From: JACMLD01 sp033761915
GTDB lineage: Bacteria; Bacteroidota; Bacteroidia; Chitinophagales; Chitinophagaceae
Length of the DNA stretch: 40,036 nt
Assembly: GCA_033761915.1 (NCBI GenBank)
Contig: JANRMC010000118.1
Span: 1 to 40,036, forward strand
Direction of reading: 5' to 3'
In this document: positions 10,901 to 19,085 of the stretch, one piece after another
How positions within the stretch are numbered: the first letter of the stretch is position 1
Layout of the letters: each line of letters opens with the position of its first letter
Made by a program: the position numbers and the translations under genes
Notes under the pieces: generated by a model
The model's database searches: none
Told to the model about the DNA's origin: nothing
Seen by the model: the letters and a program-made list of their open reading frames with translations, nothing else

Positions 10901-11284
10901 ACTGGATTGTGGCCGCGATACTACAATTACCTCCCCCAAATCAGTCTGGCTGTCTTCCAAAGAAAAATTAATAGTAGTTCTGCCATTAATGTTCTGAGAA
11001 ATGCTTCTGTAGCCAATATTGGTTACAGAAATTTTATTTTTCCCGTTTACATTCTTCAAAACAAAGTTTCCCTCAATATCTGTTGAAGTACCTTTTATGA
11101 TACGCCCATCCGCATCAACTTCAGAAACCGAAGCCCCCTGAACGGGTTTGCCTTTTTTGTCTGTAATCTTACCCTTTACCAGCAACTGTGCGGTAGCTGC
11201 ATGGCTCACTGTTACAAATAACAGTAAGGCGGTTAAGAATTTAAAAATGTGCTTGTACATCATGTATCTGGTTTGAAATTGCAT
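7997..11284 (-). CDS. SusC/RagA-type TonB-dependent outer-membrane transporter (paired with SusD)
   Basis: A 1095-aa SusC-family importer. The signal peptide ends SHAATAQ (about residue 33). A carboxypeptidase-regulatory-like domain follows at about 34-110 (VKGKITDKKGKPVQGASV), then a TonB plug (ALQGRLSGVDI, MNIRIRGVSS, PLIVLDGMPYD, AAATAIWGSRAANGVLVITT) and a C-terminal barrel ending TIGLVAGF. The ATG at 11284 overlaps the TAA stop of the preceding FAS1 gene by one base (TAATG), which suggests translational coupling; M8 or M9 (11263 or 11260) is an alternative start directly before the basic part of the signal peptide. susD follows after 21 bp. It imports oligosaccharides using TonB energy, together with SusD. 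Confidence 0.95.
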   Translation of the reverse strand: MQFQTRYMMYKHIFKFLTALLLFVTVSHAATAQLLVKGKITDKKGKPVQGASVSEVDADGRIIKGTSTDIEGNFVLKNVNGKNKISVTNIGYRSISQNINGRTTINFSLEDSQTDLGEVIVVSRPQSSNGMININERNLTTAVARINAKDVEEMQAASIDQALQGRLSGVDITATSGDPGAAMNIRIRGVSSINSTGIPLIVLDGMPYDTEIPGDFNFGTADEQGYAQLLNISPSDIKDITVLKDAAATAIWGSRAANGVLVITTKRGSIGKPTVNYTFKGSLSFVPKAIPLLNGDQYSTLIPEGFMNRLGSTLNTTAVREFNYDPNDPYWYYNYSNNTNWIDAISRTGNLQDHTVSLTGGGEKAKYFASVGMFDQTGITLGTDLQRINTRINLDYNVSDKIKFFTSIAYTHTNQSRSYLGSSAASGEASIRGMAYIKMPNMSVFEYDELGNLTTNYFSPASNVQGQYSRVYNPVAMADKARYSVLGERIVPRFQLDYDIIKKVLKAQFDIQFDINNTKNNSFLPQIATGRPNTETVVNRAYDGDIDVFSVGTKSSLVYTPQLKNEKHNFLAFLTLLTNDYKAVYQEVITSNTASSLLVDPSIASRTQNSESRAASGISQTRSIGAIISTQYGFNDKYIFNATLRGDGNSRFGPNYKYGLFPSLSFRWRVSGERFLSKVKALDDLSFRASYGITGEVPRYDYLFYNTYNTYNYTYLGQSAVYPSRMELKNLKWQTLHGANIGANLSLFNGRFRVDAEIYRNRTKDMFFDGLQIASYTGFNSLFMNVGTMDNQGWEVAVWTQPVKRKNFTIGFDFNISANENVIREISEFYPNSRGDVTKNGEYLRLLQIDNPFGSFYGYKYKGVYKDKNATVATGADGKPIIGPNGQIVYTRFNYPTTDYVFQPGDAMYEDINHDGNINYMDVVYLGNSNPKLSGGFGPSLTWKNLKLSTFFSFRWGYDVVNGTKMSTTNMYYFDNQSAAVLRRWRKEGDITDIPRALLSGGYNWLGSDRYVEDASYIRFRTVTARYTFSKKILAKLKMKTLSAYLTAENLLTFTRYTGQDPEVTTRGADPFRTAYDYSMTPPSRIVTIGLVAGF

Positions 11285-13515
11285 TAGTTTGTTTTAAGAT
11301 AATTGTCAAGCAGGTGGATTACACAACGGTTGCTCAGGTTATTACTTTTTGCAACAATTACATTAGCAGAACGGCTGGCCATATCATTTACCACCATTGT
11401 ATTGGGGGTACTGTTATTTATAAACAGGGTTGAAGGATCACCGTTTGAAAACTTAAATAATGTTTCTATCGTTCCGCTCTCCTGCCCATCTGATGCCAGC
11501 GTTTTCTTATTGAGAATATGATAATAAATGAAATTGGCTACTTTTTCCCTGTCTGCCGCTAAAGTTGGGTTAAACAAAGGCACTTTGTTAGGGGCCGTGC
11601 CCGTACCAGGTAACAGGCCGGCATTAACAGCTGCTCTTATAGCATTGTTATCCGGTATAAAAATGGTATAGAAAGTACCCGATGCCACCTGTTGTATTTC
11701 ACCGGTAGAAAAATTATAGATGGTTGCGTTTCTTAAATACTGCCAAAAGAAATTAAAATCTGAAGTGGTGGGTGTACCCAATGCTTCTATGTGCTTGCCT
11801 ATTGTTCTTTCACTGAATTCTAAAATTTTATCTAAATAATAAACGGTTCCGTTTTTAGCAGTCTTCTTATTTAAAATATTTGCCACATTGGGTTTATCGT
11901 TATTGCCGGCAGCAACAACTGTTGTGCCTGCATACTTTATAAATTCACCAGAGTAAGTAAGTGCCACCCCCGGGGTAGTTAGGCTGGTAATATCTCTGCC
12001 GGGCACCACATGCATATTTAATATACGCTGCAAACGTACCAGTGCCGAGGTTCCGGTTAATTGTGCACCGCCACCGGGTGGTATATAACGCCATTGCTCA
12101 TTTAAATTATTACTAACTGTTGGGTCTACATAATAACCTGCCGCATTAAAGGCCGCATTACTTATTAAAAACAACGTGTATTTCTGGTTTATGTTAGACA
12201 CCTGAAATTTCAGGTCCAGGTTCAGCAGGCTGGTCATCATTGAATAATTAGGATCCAGATAGGCCTTACCATATACACTGCTGAAAACATTGGCGTCCTG
12301 TACCTTATTGGTACCATAAAAAATACCATTACTCAATATCTTTTTATCCAGCACATTGGTATTGGCATCAAAACGGGCTTCTTCTCCCGCTGCGTTAAAA
12401 GTGCTGCCAAACTTACTGGGCCATACAGCGGTGCGCCACATATGTGCATTTATAAAATCATAAATAACATTTACAGGCAATGCATCCAGGCTCGTGTAAT
12501 GTTCCAGCAGTACAGTATTTATATAACTGGTTAACGCAGCATTCTCCGGCACAAACATACTGTAAGTATCAGACTGGCCATCGTTATCCTGCAGCTTTAA
12601 AAAGTTTTCATTATTTGGAGAAAAAGCAAGACTTGCATTATACACTTTGGTAAACACATCGGCTGTATTACCGGTTATATTTTTATAGTTCTGTGTAACC
12701 GTTGCATTGTAGACATACTGCACCACGTACTTTTCCAGTATTTTTTTAAACTCACTGTATTGCGGGTTACTGCCAATGTATTGATCCAGGCTGGGCAATG
12801 CTGTAATTACTTTATTAATTACATGTATTACGCCATTTTCTGCTGGTATGTCTTTTTCCGTTACAACAGCATCCACCACATTAAATCCTTTAAACGTGGT
12901 GGCGGGGTAAAAATAATTATAGTCTGCAGCAGAAAGGCCCTTGCCCGTCATATACCCGGTTTCAAAAATGGGCAGATACTTATTGTTATTATCTGCATCT
13001 ACATAAAAAAATGCACCCGCTGTATTGCGGTTAGCGGCAATGGCCTTTATAGGTGCCCCAGAAGTATTCACAGCATCGTAAATGCCGGTATAGTTGGCTG
13101 TGCGGCGTTTAAACGCAGCGTTTTCCACCCAACCTAAATTACTTTGGTAATCGGCAATCCGTTCTTGCTTAAATGCATTATACACCAGGCAATAGGTTAC
13201 TATTTTACGGCAGGCCGCTTCATCCAATGCATCAATACCAGTTAACCCATTGGCAGTAAAATAGGCCTGAAAGGCAGAGTCGTGCGGCGCAAAAAGCGTC
13301 CAGTAACCAGCAGCACTTAAGGTGTTTTTGTAACCGGCTTTATCTATCGCTGCCAATAGGGTTTTAAAATTACCCTTTGCAGCCAGTGTTTGATAAATAG
13401 GCGGCTCCAGATTTGCCGGACGGCCATAATATTCATCCAGCGCTTTTTTACGGCACTGCACCGCCAATAACGAAAACAGTAACACCACCACTATGGATGC
13501 TTTAGTTCTAAGCAT
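11284..13515 (-). CDS. Large fasciclin lipoprotein with about four FAS1 repeats
   Basis: A 743-aa predicted lipoprotein and first gene of the Sus operon. The leader MLRTKASIVVVLLFSLL has lipobox LAVQC (Cys21). FAS1-like repeats are visible at about 40-240 (YWTLFAPHDSAF; NGVIHVINKVI), 245-408 (YSMFVPENAAL; NGIFYGTNKV), 420-570 (YTLFLISNAAF; NGTVYYLDKIL) and 580-743 (YTIFIPDNNAI; RCVIHLLDNYL). Unlike the two shorter FAS1 paralogues downstream it lacks the extra C-terminal beta-rich domain. Its stop codon overlaps the start of susC, so it should be translated together with the transporter. It probably projects from the cell surface as a rod of FAS1 domains. A glycan-binding or adhesive role is inferred; no catalytic motif was seen. 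Confidence 0.88.
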   Translation of the reverse strand: MLRTKASIVVVLLFSLLAVQCRKKALDEYYGRPANLEPPIYQTLAAKGNFKTLLAAIDKAGYKNTLSAAGYWTLFAPHDSAFQAYFTANGLTGIDALDEAACRKIVTYCLVYNAFKQERIADYQSNLGWVENAAFKRRTANYTGIYDAVNTSGAPIKAIAANRNTAGAFFYVDADNNNKYLPIFETGYMTGKGLSAADYNYFYPATTFKGFNVVDAVVTEKDIPAENGVIHVINKVITALPSLDQYIGSNPQYSEFKKILEKYVVQYVYNATVTQNYKNITGNTADVFTKVYNASLAFSPNNENFLKLQDNDGQSDTYSMFVPENAALTSYINTVLLEHYTSLDALPVNVIYDFINAHMWRTAVWPSKFGSTFNAAGEEARFDANTNVLDKKILSNGIFYGTNKVQDANVFSSVYGKAYLDPNYSMMTSLLNLDLKFQVSNINQKYTLFLISNAAFNAAGYYVDPTVSNNLNEQWRYIPPGGGAQLTGTSALVRLQRILNMHVVPGRDITSLTTPGVALTYSGEFIKYAGTTVVAAGNNDKPNVANILNKKTAKNGTVYYLDKILEFSERTIGKHIEALGTPTTSDFNFFWQYLRNATIYNFSTGEIQQVASGTFYTIFIPDNNAIRAAVNAGLLPGTGTAPNKVPLFNPTLAADREKVANFIYYHILNKKTLASDGQESGTIETLFKFSNGDPSTLFINNSTPNTMVVNDMASRSANVIVAKSNNLSNRCVIHLLDNYLKTN

Positions 13516-13562
13516 AGTGTTCTATAATTTTTTTTGTGAAAAGAAACTGCCTGTATGTGTTT

Positions 13563-13643
13563 GCAGTAATAAAATATTGCTGTAATAAAAATTGCTTAAC
13601 TGGGTGTACAGTTAGTTGCGAAGGACAATAAATAGCAGTAATG
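13563..13643. promoter_or_regulatory. Cluster of three GCWGTAAT boxes upstream of the Sus operon
   Basis: GCAGTAATA (13563-13571), GCTGTAATA (13579-13587, 16 bp further on) and GCAGTAATG (13635-13643) are direct repeats 48-128 bp upstream of the first FAS1 start. They could be regulator-binding boxes; chance in AT-rich DNA is not excluded. Confidence 0.25.
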
Positions 13644-13753
13644 CATGGCATGTATGTCATTGCAATCGTATAAGCAGTTAAGAAATATCAGCAGCAACTA
13701 TGTAGTATAGCGAAGGACCGATTTTACTTTTTGTGCTGAATAGTGTTGTTACA

Positions 13754-13779
13754 GTTGAACGGATTGCGACGCAACGATG
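13754..13779 (+). repeat. Dispersed repeat, left arm of a 26-bp inverted pair
   Basis: Contains GGATTGCGACGCAACGATG. It pairs with 13951-13976, matching 24 of 26 positions as reverse complement over a 171-bp gap. It belongs to the family with core CATCGTTGYGTCRCWCACTT. Confidence 0.8.
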
Positions 13780-13950
13780 ATGAATATTGTTACCGCCGCC
13801 CGTACTCAAAAAAACAATCCTACTGGCAATTGTCAATCACAAAAAGAGAATACAACCATCGGTTACTAAATTGCCGCATATTTGTATAATAACTATCCTG
13901 AAGCATCCTGTTATAAAAGGTATGATACCGGCTTTTACCACTCCGGTCGG

Positions 13951-13976
13951 CATTGTTGCGTCGCAATCCTTTCAAC
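13951..13976 (-). repeat. Dispersed repeat, right arm of a 26-bp inverted pair
   Basis: Reads CATTGTTGCGTCGCAATCC followed by TTTCAAC; the reverse complement matches 13754-13779 at 24 of 26 positions. It is followed by CAACGGCAACGCT, which also flanks the copy at 26865. Confidence 0.8.
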
Positions 13977-14077
13977 GGCAACGCTGGGGTTGTACAATTG
14001 CTTGAAATGAATACACCACACGCTTCATATTTTGTTTACATATGAAGAATTACACCTTTTTATTAAAAAAGAAGTGG

Positions 14078-15445
14078 TTATTGATTTGTGTAGCGTGTGA
14101 TACTTATTAAATTAACCGGAAGAGGCTGCGTGTTCCAATAGCTGTGCAGCGCCAGGGCGGCACCTAAAGCAGTGGCCTGTGCCACATCGGCGGCATATAC
14201 TTCTAAACCGGGGTAGGCCAGCGCCATCAGTTGCATATAAATAGGGTTTTTGCTAAAACCACCATCTACAAAAATTCTTTTAACAGACGTGCCTTTTAAA
14301 ACCAGGTTGGTACTTCTTATCTGTTGCTCTACTATATCGGCTATCAACTGGTGGTAGGCTGTTTCATAATCAGCAAAGCCAGATAGTTTTCGGTTACCAA
14401 ATTTAGATTGCGCCACCATTACCTGCTGTGGCTGCTGCACCGTTGCATCTGCATTGGGTTGCATTTTTTTTATGAGGGCTGCATTTGCGGTAACGGTTTT
14501 GTAATAATCGGCGGGTTTATTGAAATGAGTGGCCAGTAGTTTTACCTGCTGCTCGTGCTCGTAACCGGCAAACAACCGCGATGCTTTTACCGGCATGCCC
14601 TCGTAAGAAAGATAACAAAGACAATCGTTGTGCAACTCATAATCTGAAAGCTGCGTATGGTTGAATGGATTTAAAGTAATACACCAGGTACCAGTAGATA
14701 ATAAAGCAAAGGGCTCTGTAAATGTGGCCAGATAAGGTATCAGTGCTGCAGAACTATCGTGCAGGCCGCTACCAACAGCTTTACCTTCTTTTTCTGCAGC
14801 CAGCTCTTTACACGATTTTAAAGGAGCAAACTTTTCCAGCAGGCCTTCCTGCTTTACCCATTTATGATAATTGTTTTTTTGAAAGTGCCACAAGTTGGTA
14901 TGGCAACCAATGCTGGTAATATCTGTTTGTGTGGTATTGCTTAACAAATAACTTAAGTACTGCGGCAGGTGCAGTGCCGTTTTTACTGTTGTAAAAAAAG
15001 CGGGGTTCTGGTATTTTAACCGGTATAGCTGCATGCCTGAGTTTAAATTGCCCAACACCGGCGATGCGGTTTGTTTGGCCACCAGGCTATCTCCACCATA
15101 AGTTGTATAAAACTGTTGTTTCAACGCATCCGGAAAAGGCTTCAGGTAATTGTACAGCGGTGGCATTAGGTTACCATCAGCATCTAAATACACAAAGCTG
15201 GCGCCGTAGGCTGAAAAATTTACCGCTTTAATCAGAAACGCTTCATTCTTACAAATAGCATTGTAAGTATTCAACACCCAACTGCTCAAAACTTCCACAT
15301 CCTCACAGGCAAAGCCATCTTCGTCTGTTGTTTCGGGCAGCTGGCAACTTTCTTCATACACCACTTCATACGCCTCATTAAACAGCAATAATTTTTTATT
15401 GGTTTTACCCACATCAAACACTGCTATTACTGGTTGCTGACTCAT
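14078..15445 (-). CDS. rhaB: L-rhamnulokinase (FGGY family)
   Basis: Phosphorylates L-rhamnulose with ATP to L-rhamnulose 1-phosphate in the cytoplasm. The 455-aa protein has the FGGY/ASKHA fold: phosphate-1 loop FDVGKTNKK (10-18), the second-domain DSSAALIPY (230-238, with the expected catalytic Asp230), the phosphate-2 loop STGTW (250-254) and the adenosine motif VDGGFSKN (393-400). Its ATG overlaps the TAA of rhaI by one base (TAATG), so translation is probably coupled. It is the last gene of the rhamnose block and is followed by the repeat-rich spacer. The family alone could include fuculokinase, but the rhaI/rhaEW/rhaT/rhaM neighbours make rhamnulose the clear choice. Confidence 0.93.
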   Translation of the reverse strand: MSQQPVIAVFDVGKTNKKLLLFNEAYEVVYEESCQLPETTDEDGFACEDVEVLSSWVLNTYNAICKNEAFLIKAVNFSAYGASFVYLDADGNLMPPLYNYLKPFPDALKQQFYTTYGGDSLVAKQTASPVLGNLNSGMQLYRLKYQNPAFFTTVKTALHLPQYLSYLLSNTTQTDITSIGCHTNLWHFQKNNYHKWVKQEGLLEKFAPLKSCKELAAEKEGKAVGSGLHDSSAALIPYLATFTEPFALLSTGTWCITLNPFNHTQLSDYELHNDCLCYLSYEGMPVKASRLFAGYEHEQQVKLLATHFNKPADYYKTVTANAALIKKMQPNADATVQQPQQVMVAQSKFGNRKLSGFADYETAYHQLIADIVEQQIRSTNLVLKGTSVKRIFVDGGFSKNPIYMQLMALAYPGLEVYAADVAQATALGAALALHSYWNTQPLPVNLISITRYTNQ

Positions 15446-16719
15446 TATAAACCGGTGGCTTTTGTAGCGTGGCCTCTTTCTTTAATTAATTGCTGCCTTA
15501 CCTTTTCTTCTCTGTAAAATTGCAAGGGCTGTAAAGCAGCGCCGCTTCTTAAACGGGCTTCTGCCACAATACTTCTTACATCGGTATGAAAAGTTTGTTT
15601 CAACAGTTCTTGTGCAGCCACCACATCGTTAGCATCCTGCGCTGCATTTAATTGATTACGGTCTACCAGCAATGCATGGGCATAAGACATCATAATGGCT
15701 TCCACAGATTGCAATAAATCTTCTAATGGATCTTTTACGTTATGAGAAGCATCAATCATCCATCCCAAATCTGTGGCATGGTTCATTCCCCGTGCATCCA
15801 TACCTTCCACCAGTTCGTTAAAAATTAAAAACAACTGATAGGGCTTAATACTGCCTACGGTTAAATCATCATCGCCATACTTGCTGTCGTTAAAATGAAA
15901 GCCAGCCAGTTTACCTTCCATTAGCAATAATGAAACAATCTGTTCTATATTGGCATTGGGTAAATGGTGACCAAGATCTACCAATGTATAAGCCTTAGGC
16001 CCCAGCTTGTTGGCATACAATAAAGATTGGCCCCAGTCTCCTACCGTCATTGAATAAAAATTGGGTTCAAATGCCTTATACTCTACAAACACTTTCCAAT
16101 CGGCCGGAAGGGCTGCATATATTTCTTCTAAACTCTCTAAGGTATTTTGAAATGCTTTCCTGAAATTGAGTTGCCCCGGAAAACAACTGCCATCGCTCAG
16201 CCAAACGGTTAAAGATTGTGAGCCCAGTTCAACACCATGCTTTATAACATCTATATTATGCTGTATGGCCTGTTTGCGGATGGCTTTATTTACATTTTGT
16301 AATGAACCAAATTTATAGGTCAGTTCCTGCCCCGGCTGATCCTGAAATGTATTAGAATTAACCGCATCAAATTTCAGATTCAATTCTGCCCCTAATTTTT
16401 TTATAGCGCTGTAATCTTTCGGAATATCCCATGGAATGTGTAATGAAATGGCACCGCTTGATTGGTTTAATGCATGTATTAAGCCTACGTCTTCCATTTT
16501 TTGTTCCAGCGTACCCGGTTCACCGGCGCCTGCAAAACGACCAAAGCGGGTGCCGCCAGTGCCTAATGCCCAGGAGGGAATGGCCACCTGAAAATCGATG
16601 AGCTTTTGTATAATAGCTTCTGTATTGGCTACTTCAGATTTTGCAAAGTCAAAATATTTTTGATGACGGGACAGGTATTGATCGTTGTGCTTTTGTATGG
16701 CCGATTTATCAATTCTCAT
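15445..16719 (-). CDS. rhaI: L-rhamnose isomerase, Pseudomonas stutzeri type
   Basis: Interconverts L-rhamnose and L-rhamnulose. The 424-aa sequence is of the RhaI class (TIM-barrel sugar isomerase related to xylose isomerase), not the E. coli RhaA class. Metal-ligand motifs are visible: FVEYKAF (Glu213), TLVDLGHH (Asp248), GFHFNDSKYGDDD (His275, Asp278) and MIDASHN (Asp323). The aromatic active-site region IPSWALGTGGTRFGRF is at 47-62. It lies 38 bp after the bifunctional aldolase gene and overlaps rhaB by one base. The block therefore encodes the complete phosphorylated rhamnose pathway. Confidence 0.95.
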   Translation of the reverse strand: MRIDKSAIQKHNDQYLSRHQKYFDFAKSEVANTEAIIQKLIDFQVAIPSWALGTGGTRFGRFAGAGEPGTLEQKMEDVGLIHALNQSSGAISLHIPWDIPKDYSAIKKLGAELNLKFDAVNSNTFQDQPGQELTYKFGSLQNVNKAIRKQAIQHNIDVIKHGVELGSQSLTVWLSDGSCFPGQLNFRKAFQNTLESLEEIYAALPADWKVFVEYKAFEPNFYSMTVGDWGQSLLYANKLGPKAYTLVDLGHHLPNANIEQIVSLLLMEGKLAGFHFNDSKYGDDDLTVGSIKPYQLFLIFNELVEGMDARGMNHATDLGWMIDASHNVKDPLEDLLQSVEAIMMSYAHALLVDRNQLNAAQDANDVVAAQELLKQTFHTDVRSIVAEARLRSGAALQPLQFYREEKVRQQLIKERGHATKATGL

Positions 16720-16757
16720 ATAGCGTAAAAAAATTAAAATTCAAGTTACAAATATTC

Positions 16758-18878
16758 TTAGCGATAAAAACCCATAGCCACACCGCCATCCACATTTAAT
16801 GCATTACCGGTTGATTTATTCAGCAGGCCGCCTACAAAAGCAAAGCATGCATTGGCAATATCATCGGGCAGTATAATTTCATTCAGCAAAGTTCTTTTAG
16901 CATAGTAAGCAGGTAATTCTGCAACAGTAATACCATAGGCTTTTGCACGGCCTTCTGCCCATCCACCGGCCCAAATATTTGAATCGGCAATTACTGCATC
17001 GGGGTTTACCGTATTCACTCTTATTTTATCGGCACCTACTTCTGCTGCCATCAAACGCGTTAAATGTGCCTGTGCAGCTTTAGCACTTCCGTAACCGGGG
17101 TTATTGGGGCCAGCCACTACTGCATTTTTAGAAACAATATTCACTACGTCTCCGCCAAAGCCCTGCTTACGCATTACTTCAATGCCCTTCTGAGATACCA
17201 GAAACTGTCCTTTTACCAATATATCATATAACTTGTCCCACTCTTCAATAGTATGTTCTGCAATAGACTTAGAAATACTGATGCCTGCATTGTTGATAAT
17301 AATATCCACACCACCAAAAGCCAGGCAGGTAGCTTCTAATGCACTGCTGATGGTAGCCGTATCGGTTACATTTAATAAAGTACTGCTGATAACATCTTTG
17401 CCAAAAGTTTTTGTAAACTCTTCGCGGGTGCCATTTAAACGTTCTTCATTAATATCATTAAGAATAATGCAGGCGCCCTCTTCTGCAAACTTTTTTGCAA
17501 TGGCCTTACCAATACCACCGGCACTGCCGGTTATTAAAGCCACGCGGCCACTTAAAGGTTTTGGCTTGGGCATGCGTTGCAGTTTCGCTTCTTCCAGTAA
17601 CCAGTATTCAATATCAAATGCTTCCTGCCGGGGTAGTGAAGTGTATTCTGATACCGCTTCGGCACCTCGCATTACATTAATGGCATTAATATAAAACTCA
17701 GCGGCCACACGGGCGGTTTGTTTGTCTTTAGCAAATGTAAACATGCCCACACCGGGGTATAAAATAACCACAGGGTTTGCATCGCGTATTGCCGGACTGT
17801 TAGCATGCTTACAAGTATTATAATATTCAGCATACATTTTACGGTATGCTTCAAACAGCGGCTGCAGTTTTTCTTTTACCGCTTTCACATCACTGATGTC
17901 TTCTGCCGGTTGCAGGTTTAATACCAGCGGAGAAATTTTTGTACGCAAAAAGTGATCCGGGCAACTGGTGCCCAGCGGTGCCAGTCTTTCTAAATCATTA
18001 GAATTGGTAAACTGCAATACCCTGTCATCATCTGTAAAATGACCAATCATTTTTACCTGCGATGAGCAGAAGCCTCTTAACACCGGTGACAGGCTGGCCG
18101 CTTTTTTCAAACGCTGTTCTTTGGGTAAAGAAGTAATTTTCTCTCCGCCAAAAACGGGGCGTTTTTTTCCGTAGTTATCTTCTAAGTACTGTGCGCAACG
18201 CTCAATTACTTCCAATGTGTTTATATAACTTTCATACGCCGTATCGCCCCAGGTAAATAAACCATGAGAGCCTAACATAATACCACGTATGCCGGGGTTT
18301 TCATCCAGACATTGTTTCAATTGCAACCCTAAATCAAACCCGGGGCGTTGCCACTCTACCCAACCAATAGTGCCGCTAAATAATTCCTGTGTAATTTTTT
18401 TACCGTCTTTAGCAGCAGCAATGGCAATGGCCGCATCGGGGTGCAAATGGTCTATATGTTTAAAGGGTAAAAAACCATGCAACGGCGTATCAATAGAAGG
18501 CGCTTTTGATGCCAGATCGTAAATGCAATGGTTAAACAGTTCTACCATTTCATCTTCATACGCAATACCCCGGTATACGTTTTTAAGACTGCGTAATCTA
18601 TCTACATATAAAGCGGCCAAACCATTGCGCTTCATAGAACCTAAATCGCCACCGCTGCCTTTAATCCACATCACTTCTGTTTCTTTGCCTGTTAAGGGGT
18701 CTTTAGCAATGGCTTTACAAGAGGTGTTGCCGCCGCCATAATTGGTCAGTCTTAAATCGGCCCCTAATAAATTAGAACGATAAACCAGCAGTGCCACTTC
18801 ATCTCCGGCCATACTGGCTGCTGTTGCTTCATCCCACAAATAGCTTACATGCTTAAACTGCATTGTACTTGCACTCAT
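16758..18878 (-). CDS. rhaEW: Bifunctional rhamnulose-1-phosphate aldolase / L-lactaldehyde dehydrogenase
   Basis: A 706-aa two-domain enzyme. The N-terminal half (about 25-400) is a class II aldolase/adducin domain that would split L-rhamnulose 1-phosphate into DHAP and L-lactaldehyde; zinc-ligand candidates are His141, His144 and His146 in HIDHLHPD, and His205 in GSHGLFTW. The C-terminal half (about 440-706) is a short-chain dehydrogenase with the NAD-binding TGSAGGIG (450-457), NNAG (529-532) and catalytic Tyr596-x3-Lys600, expected to oxidise lactaldehyde to lactate. This fusion is a known alternative to separate RhaD and AldA. It is followed 38 bp later by rhaI. A dispersed repeat sits about 45 bp upstream of the start. 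Confidence 0.93.
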   Translation of the reverse strand: MSASTMQFKHVSYLWDEATAASMAGDEVALLVYRSNLLGADLRLTNYGGGNTSCKAIAKDPLTGKETEVMWIKGSGGDLGSMKRNGLAALYVDRLRSLKNVYRGIAYEDEMVELFNHCIYDLASKAPSIDTPLHGFLPFKHIDHLHPDAAIAIAAAKDGKKITQELFSGTIGWVEWQRPGFDLGLQLKQCLDENPGIRGIMLGSHGLFTWGDTAYESYINTLEVIERCAQYLEDNYGKKRPVFGGEKITSLPKEQRLKKAASLSPVLRGFCSSQVKMIGHFTDDDRVLQFTNSNDLERLAPLGTSCPDHFLRTKISPLVLNLQPAEDISDVKAVKEKLQPLFEAYRKMYAEYYNTCKHANSPAIRDANPVVILYPGVGMFTFAKDKQTARVAAEFYINAINVMRGAEAVSEYTSLPRQEAFDIEYWLLEEAKLQRMPKPKPLSGRVALITGSAGGIGKAIAKKFAEEGACIILNDINEERLNGTREEFTKTFGKDVISSTLLNVTDTATISSALEATCLAFGGVDIIINNAGISISKSIAEHTIEEWDKLYDILVKGQFLVSQKGIEVMRKQGFGGDVVNIVSKNAVVAGPNNPGYGSAKAAQAHLTRLMAAEVGADKIRVNTVNPDAVIADSNIWAGGWAEGRAKAYGITVAELPAYYAKRTLLNEIILPDDIANACFAFVGGLLNKSTGNALNVDGGVAMGFYR

Positions 18879-18921
18879 ATAAAAAGAAATTTTTTGTTAT
18901 TAACTGTGGTACGCATCCCGG

Positions 18922-19000
18922 CATCGTTGTGTCACTCACTTCAGCAGTAAGTTGGCAATGCAGCCATTTTGTTGCGGGCCGTGCAACTGCACAAGTGTGC
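18922..19000 (-). repeat. Dispersed repeat copy in the rhaT-rhaEW spacer
   Basis: Core CATCGTTGTGTCACTCACTT at 18922-18941. A shorter, decayed opposite arm GCACAAGTGTGC lies at 18989-19000. It fills much of the 207-bp spacer upstream of rhaEW. Confidence 0.7.
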
Positions 19001-19085
19001 CCCGTTATCCGCACACAAAACCAATCGGGGTTTTCAACGAGCAACAAAAGCGTCATTGATGTTAGCCATGCCGGGTCTAAAAAAA

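Larger units (their letters stand above)
13516..14077. other. Gene-free spacer between the rhamnose block and the Sus operon
   Basis: I see no credible coding frame in these 562 bp. It holds two arms of the dispersed repeat family in opposite orientation (13754-13779 and 13951-13976), three short GCWGTAAT boxes (13563-13571, 13579-13587, 13635-13643), two GCGAAGGAC copies (13618-13626, 13710-13718) and an AT-rich imperfect dyad just after rhaB (14053-14076). The promoter of the Sus operon should lie in its left part, but I found no clean Bacteroidota -7 box (TAnnTTTG). Confidence 0.7.

Noticed and set aside
13754..13976. CRISPR array or IS element in the spacer
   Set aside because: Only two arms in opposite orientation, no regular spacing, no transposase frame between them.
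14053..14076. AT-rich imperfect dyad after rhaB as a terminator
   Set aside because: The stem is weak and nearly all A/T; noted within the spacer entry but not called.
17233..17694. 153-codon plus-strand frame opposite the dehydrogenase half of rhaEW
   Set aside because: It is antisense to a strongly supported enzyme, has no recognisable motif, and its residues mirror the opposite strand's codons.
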